The notes under the pieces were generated by a model. That model was given only the letters and a program-made list of their open reading frames with translations, was not told the DNA's origin and made no database searches. From positions 186,001 through 250,000 of the forward strand of contig JBMNEM010000008.1 in assembly GCA_050948785.1 (NCBI GenBank): 64,000 bases of DNA, written 5' to 3'. The position numbers were made by a program, and so were the translations under genes. This document shows positions 18,701 through 25,898 of the stretch, in pieces; the stretch's first letter is position 1; every line of letters begins with the position of its first letter. This stretch comes from JAAZMI01 sp050948785. Its GTDB lineage: Bacteria; Bacillota; Dethiobacteria; DTU022; UBA8154.

Positions 18701-20904
18701 CTTTTTTTAACCACACTAGGCTGAAAGGGGCCCCAACCAAAGCCTTTACCGGTTTTAAGGTGCTGCAAAAGCGCAAAAGCATCTTTTTTTATGCTTTCCA
18801 GATTCAGACTGTCTATACCGTTAACATCAACTGCTGCCTGGTTAATAATATGGCCGATTTTTTGCACCTGTTTTTCTGTAAATTTTAAAAGCCCGCACCA
18901 TTTTCTTTCTTGACCGGATAACACATCAAAGGTTGCCTGTCTAACCCATTGGTGGGGATGCTGATAAAACTGTGTACAAAGAGATTCCAGTTCTTTTAAA
19001 AGATCATAGAGGGATCTTCTCCAGTGCTGCTTTGTCTCAAGTAACAGCGGGTAAAAAGAAAAACTACGACCACTTTCTGTTTCTTTAAAACCCTTATAAG
19101 CTTTAGATTCTAAGGGAACTAATGACATAAATTCCGGTGGTTCAAGGAGGTGAGATAGCTCCACCAATTTTTTTTGTAGCTCTTTTTTCTTATCTTCAGT
19201 CAATTTTCGTAAAATCCTGAGTAGTTCTAAAGCTTCTTCAGTTGAAAAAGGAGGGCCTTCATCATCTTTTTCCAAATTGCCTATCCAGTCATAGCGTTTT
19301 TCTTTTTCCTTGATTTTTTGTGCTATTGAAGCCAAAGTGCCCTTGTAGCCACCATTTTTAAGGTTATAGTCATACGTTTCTTCTTCCCTTAATGAACGGA
19401 GTTCTCCTAGCACCACGGCTTTTTTTCTTCGTGCTTTATCAAGGGAGTCTTCTAGATTTTTAATCGTTTGTTGGTTTTTATAGAAATTCCATGAATTGTA
19501 TTTTTCTGTGATACCTGAAACCGAATCTTCCAGATCCTGTAAAGATGACTGGTCATAACCCAACAAACTTACACATAGCGCCGCAATTTCTTTGGGAACC
19601 ATCCGGCTTAAAACCTTTAAAGCACGGGGGGCATGACTTGTAACAAGCACCCTTTTCCCAGTTGCCAATAGGTGGCAAACCAGGTTGGCAATCGTGTGGG
19701 ATTTCCCAGTTCCAGGGGGGCCTTGAACAAGCACACCATGGCGTGATGCCAATCTATGAATTATTTTCCGCTGTTCAGAATTGGATTCAAGCGGGAAATA
19801 TACCTCTTCCGGTAAAACAGGTTTCCTGTCGAAGGTTTCTGAATAGCAATCATCAATAACCTCTACTAAGCGTCTAACACCTATGGGAACTTCTTCTCCT
19901 TCTTGAAGCTGATTCATAATTTCTTGAAAAACCTGGATCAGATTTCTTTCATTTCTTTTTCTAAGAATCAGCGCGGGAGCAAAATAAACACATGGTTCTG
20001 TACTCGCTTTTTGGGAAGGTACAGATAAACCGCTTGAAAAAGATCCTTTTGATGAAATAGAGTAAACCCAGCTTTTTAGTATTGCCTCCAAATGTTCTTT
20101 TTTTCCCCAGATATTGCTGTCATCCCCTATTTCCTTAAGCTTTTTTTCTATAGCCTGTTGTTCTAAAGTGGGAGGTCTTTCCGTTGCTTCGAGCATGTCT
20201 TGTTCCAAAGTTAATTTTGCACCGTCACTGCCTATTTCTACGGTTATTATTCCCCTGGTTGATTCAAAATTGAGATTTACCTGTGCAGTAACCAAATGAC
20301 GGCAAATAGTTTGTTCGGCAGGGGTTTCCCACAAAAGCAACCCCATTCCAAGAACAACCTCATACATTTCACCAAGCCGTTGCTGCTTTTGATAAATGGA
20401 AAAAAGATCTGTATATACTTTCTGCACAGGCTTCAGTTGCCTATCTTTTTCTGCCCAGGGCCACCATTCGTTCTCAACGTATTGTTCCCATAGCTTTTTT
20501 ATTTTAGGATGATCGTCTAGATACACCGGTATTTGCTGTTCTATTTCGCCTTCTGTCTCGTCTGTATCCAAGATAGTCTCGGTAATATATTCTTTAAGTT
20601 CTGGAAAATCAATTGATGAATCAGCAACCTGCCCTGGATTCAGCCACGGTTTTAATTCTTTAGGCAGAGGCGGTGGCGAAAAAAGCTGCGGTTTTTGAAT
20701 TTCAACCCAAAGTTCATCAGAAACATCCAGATTTTTAGGCCATGCCGCGCAGAAACAACCTTCTTTGCGGGGAATATCGTTAAACCAGAGAACTTCATAG
20801 CTTTCCAAATTTCTTATAGTTTTTAAACGAAGCTCCGTAAGTTCTTTTAGAAATCTGAATAAACGAGTGGCCCGATCATGCGTTTTGCCGATCATCTCCT
20901 GCAA
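15742..20904 (-). CDS. Large SF1 helicase with DUF559/Vsr-like nuclease and DUF3320 domains
   Basis: A 1720-residue defence-type protein. Residues 1-370 are an N-terminal region I do not recognise. Walker A GPPGTGKSHT lies near residue 395. About 670 residues of mostly helical, coiled-coil-rich insertion separate it from the DEAS box near residue 1072. GDDKQISP, the LKEHFRC segment and motif VI (RRFNVAASRAKEQ) complete an SF1/UPF1-like helicase. A DUF559/Vsr-like PD-(D/E)XK domain follows at about 1363-1445 (YRIDLVVSG, AVECDGDMWHG), then a DUF3320-like domain at about 1562-1625. Similar helicase-Vsr proteins with an N-terminal DUF4011 have been reported as anti-phage (Hhe, from memory); that N-terminus is not obvious here. 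The TTG start has AAGGTGA 7 nt upstream. The gene is full length and unbroken. Confidence 0.88.
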   Translation of the reverse strand: MQEMIGKTHDRATRLFRFLKELTELRLKTIRNLESYEVLWFNDIPRKEGCFCAAWPKNLDVSDELWVEIQKPQLFSPPPLPKELKPWLNPGQVADSSIDFPELKEYITETILDTDETEGEIEQQIPVYLDDHPKIKKLWEQYVENEWWPWAEKDRQLKPVQKVYTDLFSIYQKQQRLGEMYEVVLGMGLLLWETPAEQTICRHLVTAQVNLNFESTRGIITVEIGSDGAKLTLEQDMLEATERPPTLEQQAIEKKLKEIGDDSNIWGKKEHLEAILKSWVYSISSKGSFSSGLSVPSQKASTEPCVYFAPALILRKRNERNLIQVFQEIMNQLQEGEEVPIGVRRLVEVIDDCYSETFDRKPVLPEEVYFPLESNSEQRKIIHRLASRHGVLVQGPPGTGKSHTIANLVCHLLATGKRVLVTSHAPRALKVLSRMVPKEIAALCVSLLGYDQSSLQDLEDSVSGITEKYNSWNFYKNQQTIKNLEDSLDKARRKKAVVLGELRSLREEETYDYNLKNGGYKGTLASIAQKIKEKEKRYDWIGNLEKDDEGPPFSTEEALELLRILRKLTEDKKKELQKKLVELSHLLEPPEFMSLVPLESKAYKGFKETESGRSFSFYPLLLETKQHWRRSLYDLLKELESLCTQFYQHPHQWVRQATFDVLSGQERKWCGLLKFTEKQVQKIGHIINQAAVDVNGIDSLNLESIKKDAFALLQHLKTGKGFGWGPFQPSVVKKSRYLLRNVYVDGQLCNNIDSLKKLINWLDINEAFDALNKHWSILEKVAGPFSAQILQYKDLSGILSNIILLREKVDHLGTVLKSVPGLQEPPWYDLEEMSALREAIKATFYEEKLQKAIQPFKDQENLLQKALLQESVHPVIEQLLHAIKKRDVKSYSEAYQVLRSLENNAAALSKSEQLLGTLGLSLPTLANELVSSCFEPIWDERLSHFEDAWNWASTSSWLKKKIDPNVFDRLVAEHTYYQSQIQEIMVQLVEAKAWMHFFNRLEEKQRQHLMAWTYSIERIGKGTGKYTVQYRREAQEHMEYCRPAIPAWIMPIFRVAESVHPGTDAFDVVIVDEASQSGPEALFLHYLAPKVIVVGDDKQISPEHVGVGREQVNILRERHIKDLPLSDMYNLENSFFDQAVTRFGGRIRLKEHFRCMPEIIQFSNNICYRAEPLIPLRQRAADRLDPVMVTHVPEGYRKGKGNRTENPPEAEAIVKQIIKCVHNPTYENKSMGVISLQGELQARCIENLLLEQLGPEEMEKRQLICGDAYAFQGDERDVIFLSLVAAPDKNIRIGTLSRKRDQRRFNVAASRAKEQMWLFHTATLNDLSAACYRYNLLEYCLEPKLESVTFEGEVLDPDTLVQPFESLFEQHVFCKIKERGYRVVPQYNVAGYRIDLVVSGMQGQLAVECDGDMWHGPERYEADMERQRQLERSGWTFWRIRASLFYRDPDKAMETLWGKLDKMGILPPTVEESKNAGEDEDMEAIAELVKNIKGEEPAEKRKESIVSKKQVTTGLQGKVISLYERRKTDKVNSASKAGIARNFDIIKYTSWESESLPDPRYTSSEKIIKSFTKIITAEGPLFVRRLFQLYLKAAGIGRLGNRLRNILLRALQKAIKRNLFIENNELGVEDKLKRVVRLHNAPEILLRTRGNRTLEEIPVLEIAALIDIFLKQRMVNLDEKENLFRTVLNYYGFQRMTQKAHQILNMSLQIVRRKDKLFRQ

Positions 20905-20932
20905 GAATCATTCACCTTCTTATCGCTGATCG

Positions 20933-20951
20933 CATAGTAAAATTTACTATG
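20933..20951. promoter_or_regulatory. Perfect palindromic operator candidate before the helicase gene
   Basis: CATAGTAAA (20933-20941) and TTTACTATG (20943-20951) are perfect inverted arms around one A. The site overlaps the -10-like hexamer of the reverse-strand promoter (TATCAT, complement of 20949-20954) and lies 29 nt upstream of the TTG start. Such placement is typical of a dimeric repressor operator. No regulator gene is visible nearby. Confidence 0.6.
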
Positions 20952-20961
20952 ATAATGCTAC

Positions 20962-20987
20962 ATTCGTCACATTTTTCAAAAATCCCT
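20962..20987 (-). promoter_or_regulatory. Shared 26-bp upstream element, copy 2 (helicase gene)
   Basis: This is the second copy of the element at 14061-14086, differing at one position (A for T), and again 57 nt upstream of a start codon. It sits directly upstream of the palindrome at 20933-20951. A -35-like TTGAAA occurs within the element on the reverse strand, but the spacing to TATCAT is long (19 nt). Confidence 0.65.
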
Positions 20988-21092
20988 TCCTATTTCGATT
21001 CCAAAGTATCCCCCCCAAAAGGAAAGACAATTTTTTTGTAGAAAGCTAATTACAAGGCATAAATTTACCATTGAAAGGCGCGCCTGACTAAA

Positions 21093-21648
21093 ATGATGGC
21101 AATATTTTTGTCTGCCTTAGCAGTGGCTTTTTCGGGGGCAATAATGCCCGGGCCACTATTAACATACACTATAAAGCAATCTTTAAATACCGGGCCCTGT
21201 GCAGGATTTATCATTGTTGCGGGACATGCTTTTTTAGAGCTTGTTTGGGTTGTCCTGATTTTTATGGACTTCGACACTGTTTTGCAATCCGGCGCCGCTC
21301 AAATCGGTATCGGTATTATCGGTGGCTTGTTATTAATATACATGGGCCTCCAGATGATCTGCGGTTCTGTTAAAAATAAAATTAAAATAAACCCCGCTAA
21401 ACACCATTATTTCGGTACCGGGAATATGTTTTTTACCGGGGTTGTGATCAGTGTCGATAATCCTTATTTTCTTTTATGGTGGGCTATCATTGGCTTAGGT
21501 TTTCTTTTACAGGCCTATAAATCATTTGCTATCGCCGGCGTAATCGTTTTCTACCTGGGACATATTTGGGCAGATTTTATCTGGCACGGGTTGATCTCTG
21601 TAATAGTAGGCAAAACACGGCAATTTATCAATAATAAACCCTACCGCA
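21093..21648 (+). pseudogene. LysE-family exporter, C-terminus cut off by an IS remnant
   Basis: The first about 185 residues are a LysE/RhtB-type amino acid exporter: the N-terminal motif GAIMPGPLLTYTIKQSL, the conserved GxxxGG region and five hydrophobic segments are visible. After FINNKPYR the frame runs on to 21815 through antisense DNA of an ISLre2 transposase, adding about 55 unrelated residues. The last membrane helix of the family is missing. The start is ATG 21093, with AAAGG rather far upstream. It is divergent from the helicase operon. Function is probably lost. Confidence 0.75.
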
Positions 21649-22417
21649 CTGTGTCAATACCTAGAATCCAGGGTGCAAAATCACCGTTGATGATTATGGG
21701 AATGCTGTCGATGTCCCGGTATTTATCTGCTATTTTCAAACGTACTCCATCCCAGATACCGTCACCCTTATCCAGGTTATCAGAGGTGATATACATAGGG
21801 TTTTTTAGACGGTAACCGCCGGCTTGACGCTTTTCCCAGCCTTCATGGACAACAACCAGCTTGGTTTCACGTTTCCTTCGGATCCTGCGGCCACGCCTCT
21901 GTACACCCGTCCAGAACCATCTGCTTCGATGAAAAGGGCCTTAACTTTCTTTTTCAAGGTTTCCGGTTCAAGGGTCTTTCGAAGTGTATCTGATGACTGG
22001 ATAAGTGTCTGGCGTATTGTTTCATGGCTTAAAACCTGGCTGCCAAATAGATCCTTAAGGCGATCACGTGTATCACGGTAGGAGGGGCCCTTGGTTGCCC
22101 AGATAACCACCAGTTCTTTTAATGCAGCGCTAACTTGTGCTCTGCTAAGATCTAAGGCCTGATCTAATAGAAACACCCATTCTTTTTCGTCCCGGTCCCA
22201 ATAATATCGCCGTTTGATGGTAATGGAACCAATCATGGTGATAAGGGTTCTTTTCTTAAGCTCTTTGAAAACGTATCTTTTCTCATCACGTTTTGCCATC
22301 AGATAATCGTCCAGCAGAGAAAGGATTTCGACCATTGCTCGTTGAAATGTTTCTTAAGGAGCTATTCCAAATTAACTTTTCTAATTCAGTAAAATTCAAC
22401 TTAAATTGTTTGTTCAT
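21649..22417 (-). pseudogene. ISLre2-family (UPF0236) transposase remnant
   Basis: Three reverse-strand frames spell an ISLre2 transposase: ATG at 22417 (MNKQFKLNFTELEKLIW), then a shift into ETFQRAMVEILSLLDDYLM with ITIKRRYYWD and EWVFLLDQALDL, then another shift near 21910 into RRGRRIRRKRETKLVVVHEGWEK and on to NGDFAPWIL near 21651. The distal third, including later catalytic residues, is missing at the junction with the LysE gene. The element is dead and its truncation point defines the end of the broken LysE gene. Confidence 0.82.
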
Positions 22418-22729
22418 TTTAGAGAGGCCTCCGTTCCTATGGTATTGCTGGTGTTTTACCTATTCTGGAACGAGGTCTCTCTTTTCCTGCTTTAAAGCAG
22501 TTTTATTTGATCCTGCCCCCCACTAAGATTTTACTCATAGTCTATTTTACGCTCACTTTGAAAAAGACCAATTGAAGAAATTTAAATAGGTAAAAAACCA
22601 AGGTAGCTAAAATGTATAAAGCGTACCTTGTTTTTTTATTTGTCAGGTGGGCCCATGGAAGATGTGCTACAATGAACATTAGTAGAAAAATGCGTAACAA
22701 AAACAATATATATTTGGCGTGATGATAAA
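22418..22729. other. Non-coding stretch with ISLre2 outer sequence and a hairpin
   Basis: The first about 110 bases are probably the 5' non-coding end of the ISLre2 element, ending near the run CCTGCCCCCCAC at 22513. The rest holds no gene, only a terminator-like hairpin at 22599-22637 and AT-rich sequence before the RAYT fragment. A 14-nt match, AATGAACATTAGTA, occurs here (22671-22684) and beside the first REP copy (10704-10717). Confidence 0.45.
22599..22637 (+). terminator. Terminator-like hairpin
   Basis: CAAGGTA (22599-22605) pairs with TACCTTG (22624-22630) across an 18-nt loop, followed by seven T. An A-rich stretch precedes the stem, so it could work in both directions. The large loop lowers confidence. 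Confidence 0.4.
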
Positions 22730-22939
22730 ATGGATTTACCGAAACGAAAACCTAACAGGTTAAAAGGTTATGATTACAGCCAAAGCGGTGCCTATTTTAT
22801 AACGATCTGTGTGAAGGACAGGCAAAAATTGCTGGGTAAAATTGTAGGGGGCGATGCCTTCATCGCCCCGCATACTCTACAACCAATAAAATTGTCAATA
22901 TTTTGGGGAGTGTATAGACCGCCTGCGTATGACGCGTAA
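22730..22939 (+). pseudogene. REP-associated tyrosine transposase (RAYT) N-terminal fragment
   Basis: The 69-residue product begins with the typical RAYT/Y1 transposase N-terminus: RKPNRLKGYDYSQSGAYFIT, then CVKDRQKLLGKIVGG. Full proteins are about 150-200 residues and carry a HUH motif and catalytic Tyr further on, none of which remain. The coding sequence itself contains the REP palindrome (22848-22869), as in many Bacillota RAYT genes. After the palindrome the reading is lost within about 20 residues. It lies at the right-hand side of the accessory region. Confidence 0.75.
22844..22873 (+). repeat. REP-like palindromic repeat, copy 2 (inside RAYT fragment)
   Basis: This is identical over 30 nt and in the same orientation to 10669-10698. 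Arms are GGGGCGATG (22848-22856) and CATCGCCCC (22861-22869) with loop CCTT. Confidence 0.75.
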
Positions 22940-22979
22940 TTTACATTATACGACTTAGCATTATTAAGATTAAATAATC

Positions 22980-23007
22980 AAAAAGCATCTTTCTCGAGGT
23001 GCTTTTT
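22980..23007. terminator. Bidirectional terminator-like hairpin
   Basis: AAAAAGCATC (22980-22989) pairs with GGTGCTTTTT (22998-23007) with one G-T pair and an 8-nt loop. T-rich and A-rich sides allow termination in either direction, separating the accessory region from the stp-prkC operon. Confidence 0.55.
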
Positions 23008-23122
23008 CATTACCAATTTTGGATGTGGGAAAACGCAATTTTATGGTGAAAAACATCAATTTGCTGCCTCAAAAGATTTTTAAAGAATATCATGCGTCAG
23101 CTCTGCTCTTTATTTCAAAGGC

Positions 23123-23151
23123 TTGCCTTTAGGGTAAACGGCCAGTATAAT
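23123..23151 (+). promoter_or_regulatory. Sigma-A promoter of the stp-prkC-rsgA-rpe run
   Basis: A -35 TTGCCT (23123-23128), a 17-nt spacer and a perfect -10 TATAAT (23146-23151). The first codon of stp is about 80 nt downstream. Confidence 0.65.
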
Positions 23152-23169
23152 AAAACCAGTATAATAAAA
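23142..23169 (+). repeat. Tandem 14-bp duplication over the -10 region
   Basis: CCAGTATAATAAAA occurs twice in direct succession (23142-23155 and 23156-23169), duplicating the TATAAT hexamer. Only the first copy has a well-spaced -35. Confidence 0.7.
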
Positions 23170-23233
23170 ACGGTTGAGCGTGCTAAAATATTCTAGATAA
23201 AAAAGCAGCTAAAGAAACAGTGGGGGAAGAGGA

Positions 23234-23986
23234 ATGTTGGAGCACATTGTCCGGTCTCACCCGGGGTGCATCCGTGAAAAAAATGAAGATTCTTACTATG
23301 TTTCCTCTACAGGCGGACGGCCTTTTTTTGCCGTAGCCGATGGCATGGGCGGGCACGCAGCTGGAGAGGTGGCCAGTTTTTTGGCTGTGGAAACCCTGCA
23401 AAAAAATGTTTCCAGACATTTGGCAGATTTACACCCCTACAACCCGGTTAAAATAAAGGATTTTTTAACACAGAGCATACTGCAAGCCAATGAAAATATC
23501 CTGGCGCAGCAGATGCAAAAACCGGAACTGAAGGGGATGGGCACCACTTTGACCGTGTCTGTTTTTTTTAATGATAAATTTTTAACCGGGCATGTCGGTG
23601 ACAGCCAGGTGCACCTTTTTAACGCTTCCGGTCATTATCAGGTTACTGAAGATCACTCCATCGTCATGGAGTTGCTTAAAAACAAAGAGATTGCACCGGA
23701 AGATGTTTACAATCATCCCCGGCGCAATATCCTCACACGGGCGCTGGGAACGTCTTCCTCCTTGGAAATTGATTTTTATACGACAACGATCCAAAAAAAT
23801 GATTACATATTGTTATGTACAGACGGCCTTACCAATATGCTCCGGCCGGATGAAATTCAGGAGATCATCTTCCGCAGCGTCCACTTGGAGGAGGCTGCAG
23901 ATCAGCTTTTGGCCAGGGCCAATGCTCTGGGCGGTTGGGATAATATTACTTTTGTACTAATTCATTGTAAAAAGGGTGAAGGTTAG
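23234..23986 (+). CDS. stp: PP2C-family Ser/Thr protein phosphatase Stp (PrpC)
   Basis: This metal-dependent phosphatase opposes the PASTA kinase encoded next to it. Signature motifs are REKNEDS (metal-binding Asp), ADGMGGHAAGE, GMGTTLT, GHVGDSQVHLF, LLCTDGLTNML and GGWDNITFVLI. At 250 residues it is the usual length and has no membrane segment. GGGGGAAGAGG precedes the ATG. The stop codon touches the GTG of prkC. Confidence 0.95.
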   Translation: MLEHIVRSHPGCIREKNEDSYYVSSTGGRPFFAVADGMGGHAAGEVASFLAVETLQKNVSRHLADLHPYNPVKIKDFLTQSILQANENILAQQMQKPELKGMGTTLTVSVFFNDKFLTGHVGDSQVHLFNASGHYQVTEDHSIVMELLKNKEIAPEDVYNHPRRNILTRALGTSSSLEIDFYTTTIQKNDYILLCTDGLTNMLRPDEIQEIIFRSVHLEEAADQLLARANALGGWDNITFVLIHCKKGEG

Positions 23987-25832
23987 GTGCGGGAGAAACC
24001 TAACAATTTACTGGGGAATCGTTATCAAATACTGGAAAAAGTGGGCGAGGGCGGGATGGCCCAGGTTTACCGGGGAATGGATGTAAAATTAAACCGCCCT
24101 GTGGCCATTAAAATTTTATATGAGCATCTGGCCAATGACCGGGATTTTTTGCGTCGTTTCAAGCAGGAGGCTAAAGCAGCGGCCAAGCTTTCACACCCTG
24201 CCATTGTCAATGTTTACGATGAAGGGGAGGAAGAAGGCCTTCACTATATTGTCATGGAATATGTCGATGGCTTTACCTTGAAAGATATTATTCTGCGTGA
24301 AGAACACCTTAAACCCGAGGAAGCAGTCCGGATTGCCCTGCAAGTTTGCGATGCTTTGATGCATGCACACGGCCAAAATGTTATTCACCGCGATATTAAG
24401 CCCCACAACATCATTATCTCGCCGGAGGGAAGAGTAAAAGTTACCGACTTTGGGCTGGCGCGGGCTGCTACCGATGCGACAATTACCTATGGGAAATCCC
24501 TTTTTGGTTCTGTTTATTATTCTTCCCCGGAACAGGCCCGGGGAAGCTCTGCCGATCTGAAAACGGATATTTATTCCCTGGGAATTGTCCTCTACGAGAT
24601 GTTAACCGGTGTGGTGCCTTTTTCGGGTGAAAGCCCCATCTCGATAGCCTTGAAACACCTTCAGGAGGAGATCGTTCCTCCCGGCAATCTGGTTGCAGGG
24701 CTCTCCCCGGCCCTGGAAATGATTGTAACCAGGGCCACTCGCAAAGAACGAAATTTGCGCTATTCCAATGCTGCTGAATTCTATGGTGATCTCCGGGGAT
24801 GGTTGAAAAACAAGGAAAAAGGTGAGCACCTCAGTGATTCTTTTCTGCAAAGATTAAAGTCCTATCCACCTCCCCGGGAGCAGACCGTTACTCACAGGGA
24901 GAAACAAGAAGAAGGGCCGGAAACACCTATGAAAAAAAAGAAACAGTCTAAAAAGTACTTTGTATATGTGGCGATGGCGGTTGTTCTTTTTTTAGCGCTC
25001 TTTACCGGTTATAAATTGTTGCACAATTTTCTTTTTGTCCCCGAGGTTGCTGTTCCGGACCTCACCGGTTTAAGCCTGGAAGAGGCCGAAAAAGAGCTTT
25101 CTCCTTTGGAGTTGAAGTTACACGGTTGTCAGTAATGTACATAGCGATACGGTACCGCCCGCCCATATTGTCTCTCAGGAGCCTCTGCCACAAAGAAAAG
25201 TCAAGAAAAAAAGGGAGATAGAGCTGGTTTTAAGTCTGGGGCAGGAATATATTGAAGTTCCTGATTTAATCGAGCGGGCAGAACATGAGGCCCGCCTTAT
25301 TCTCAAGGATGCCGGGCTGGAAATGTCCCTGAGCCACGAATACAGCGATACTGTTACTTCCGGCCATATTATACGGCAGGATCCGGGCAAGGATTTTCAA
25401 GTGGCTCGCGGGGAAACCGTGCGTGTAGTTGTGAGCAAAGGCAAAAAGCCTGTTACCATGCGTAATTTCCAGGGTCGGCTGCTTGCTGATGCCCAGGAAT
25501 GGCTTGATCATAACGGCCTTGTCTTGCGTGACCCGAAGGAAGAATATTCGGCTGAATTTGCTCCCGGGGAGATTATTTCCCAATTTCCGGCAGCCGGCGA
25601 GACTGTGCAGGCAGGGGACCCCGTTGATCTGGTCATCAGCAAAGGAAAGGAACCGGAAGCAGTACAGACGTATCATATAAAAGTGAGCCCCCGGGTACCT
25701 GCTGGCCGGCTTATAAAGATTTATGTAGAAGATGAAGAGGGGTCTAAGCTTGCTTTTGAGGGGGAATATCAAGGCCAGGAGATCAGTGTTGCCGGGGTAG
25801 GCTGCGGGCCAGGTTATCTTAATGGAGTATAG
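23987..25832 (+). CDS. prkC: PASTA-domain Ser/Thr protein kinase PrkC, with a frameshift
   Basis: The membrane kinase senses muropeptides or lipid II and controls cell wall growth and dormancy in Gram-positives. The cytoplasmic kinase has GEGGMAQVYRG, VAIKILYEHL (ATP Lys), HRDIKPHNI (catalytic loop) and DFGLARA. A Lys-rich linker and one membrane helix (YVAMAVVLFLALFTGY) follow. The first PASTA repeat starts VPDLTGLSLEEAEKEL, but frame one stops at 25135. The rest of that repeat and two more PASTA repeats (IEVPDLIERAEHEA, KPVTMRNFQGRLLADAQ) continue in the +1 frame to 25832. One extra A at 25115-25116 explains the break. A sequencing error is likely, but a truncated kinase lacking sensor domains is possible. 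The GTG start directly follows the stp stop. Confidence 0.9.
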
Positions 25833-25898
25833 GGGCCAGGAATACCGAGTTATCGATATAAAGCCATTTCCATAATATCATCTAAAGGGGGAGTATTA

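Noticed and set aside
21649..21815. The extended LysE C-terminus as a natural domain
   Set aside because: The sequence is the reverse complement of ISLre2 transposase code, so it is read-through into an insertion remnant.
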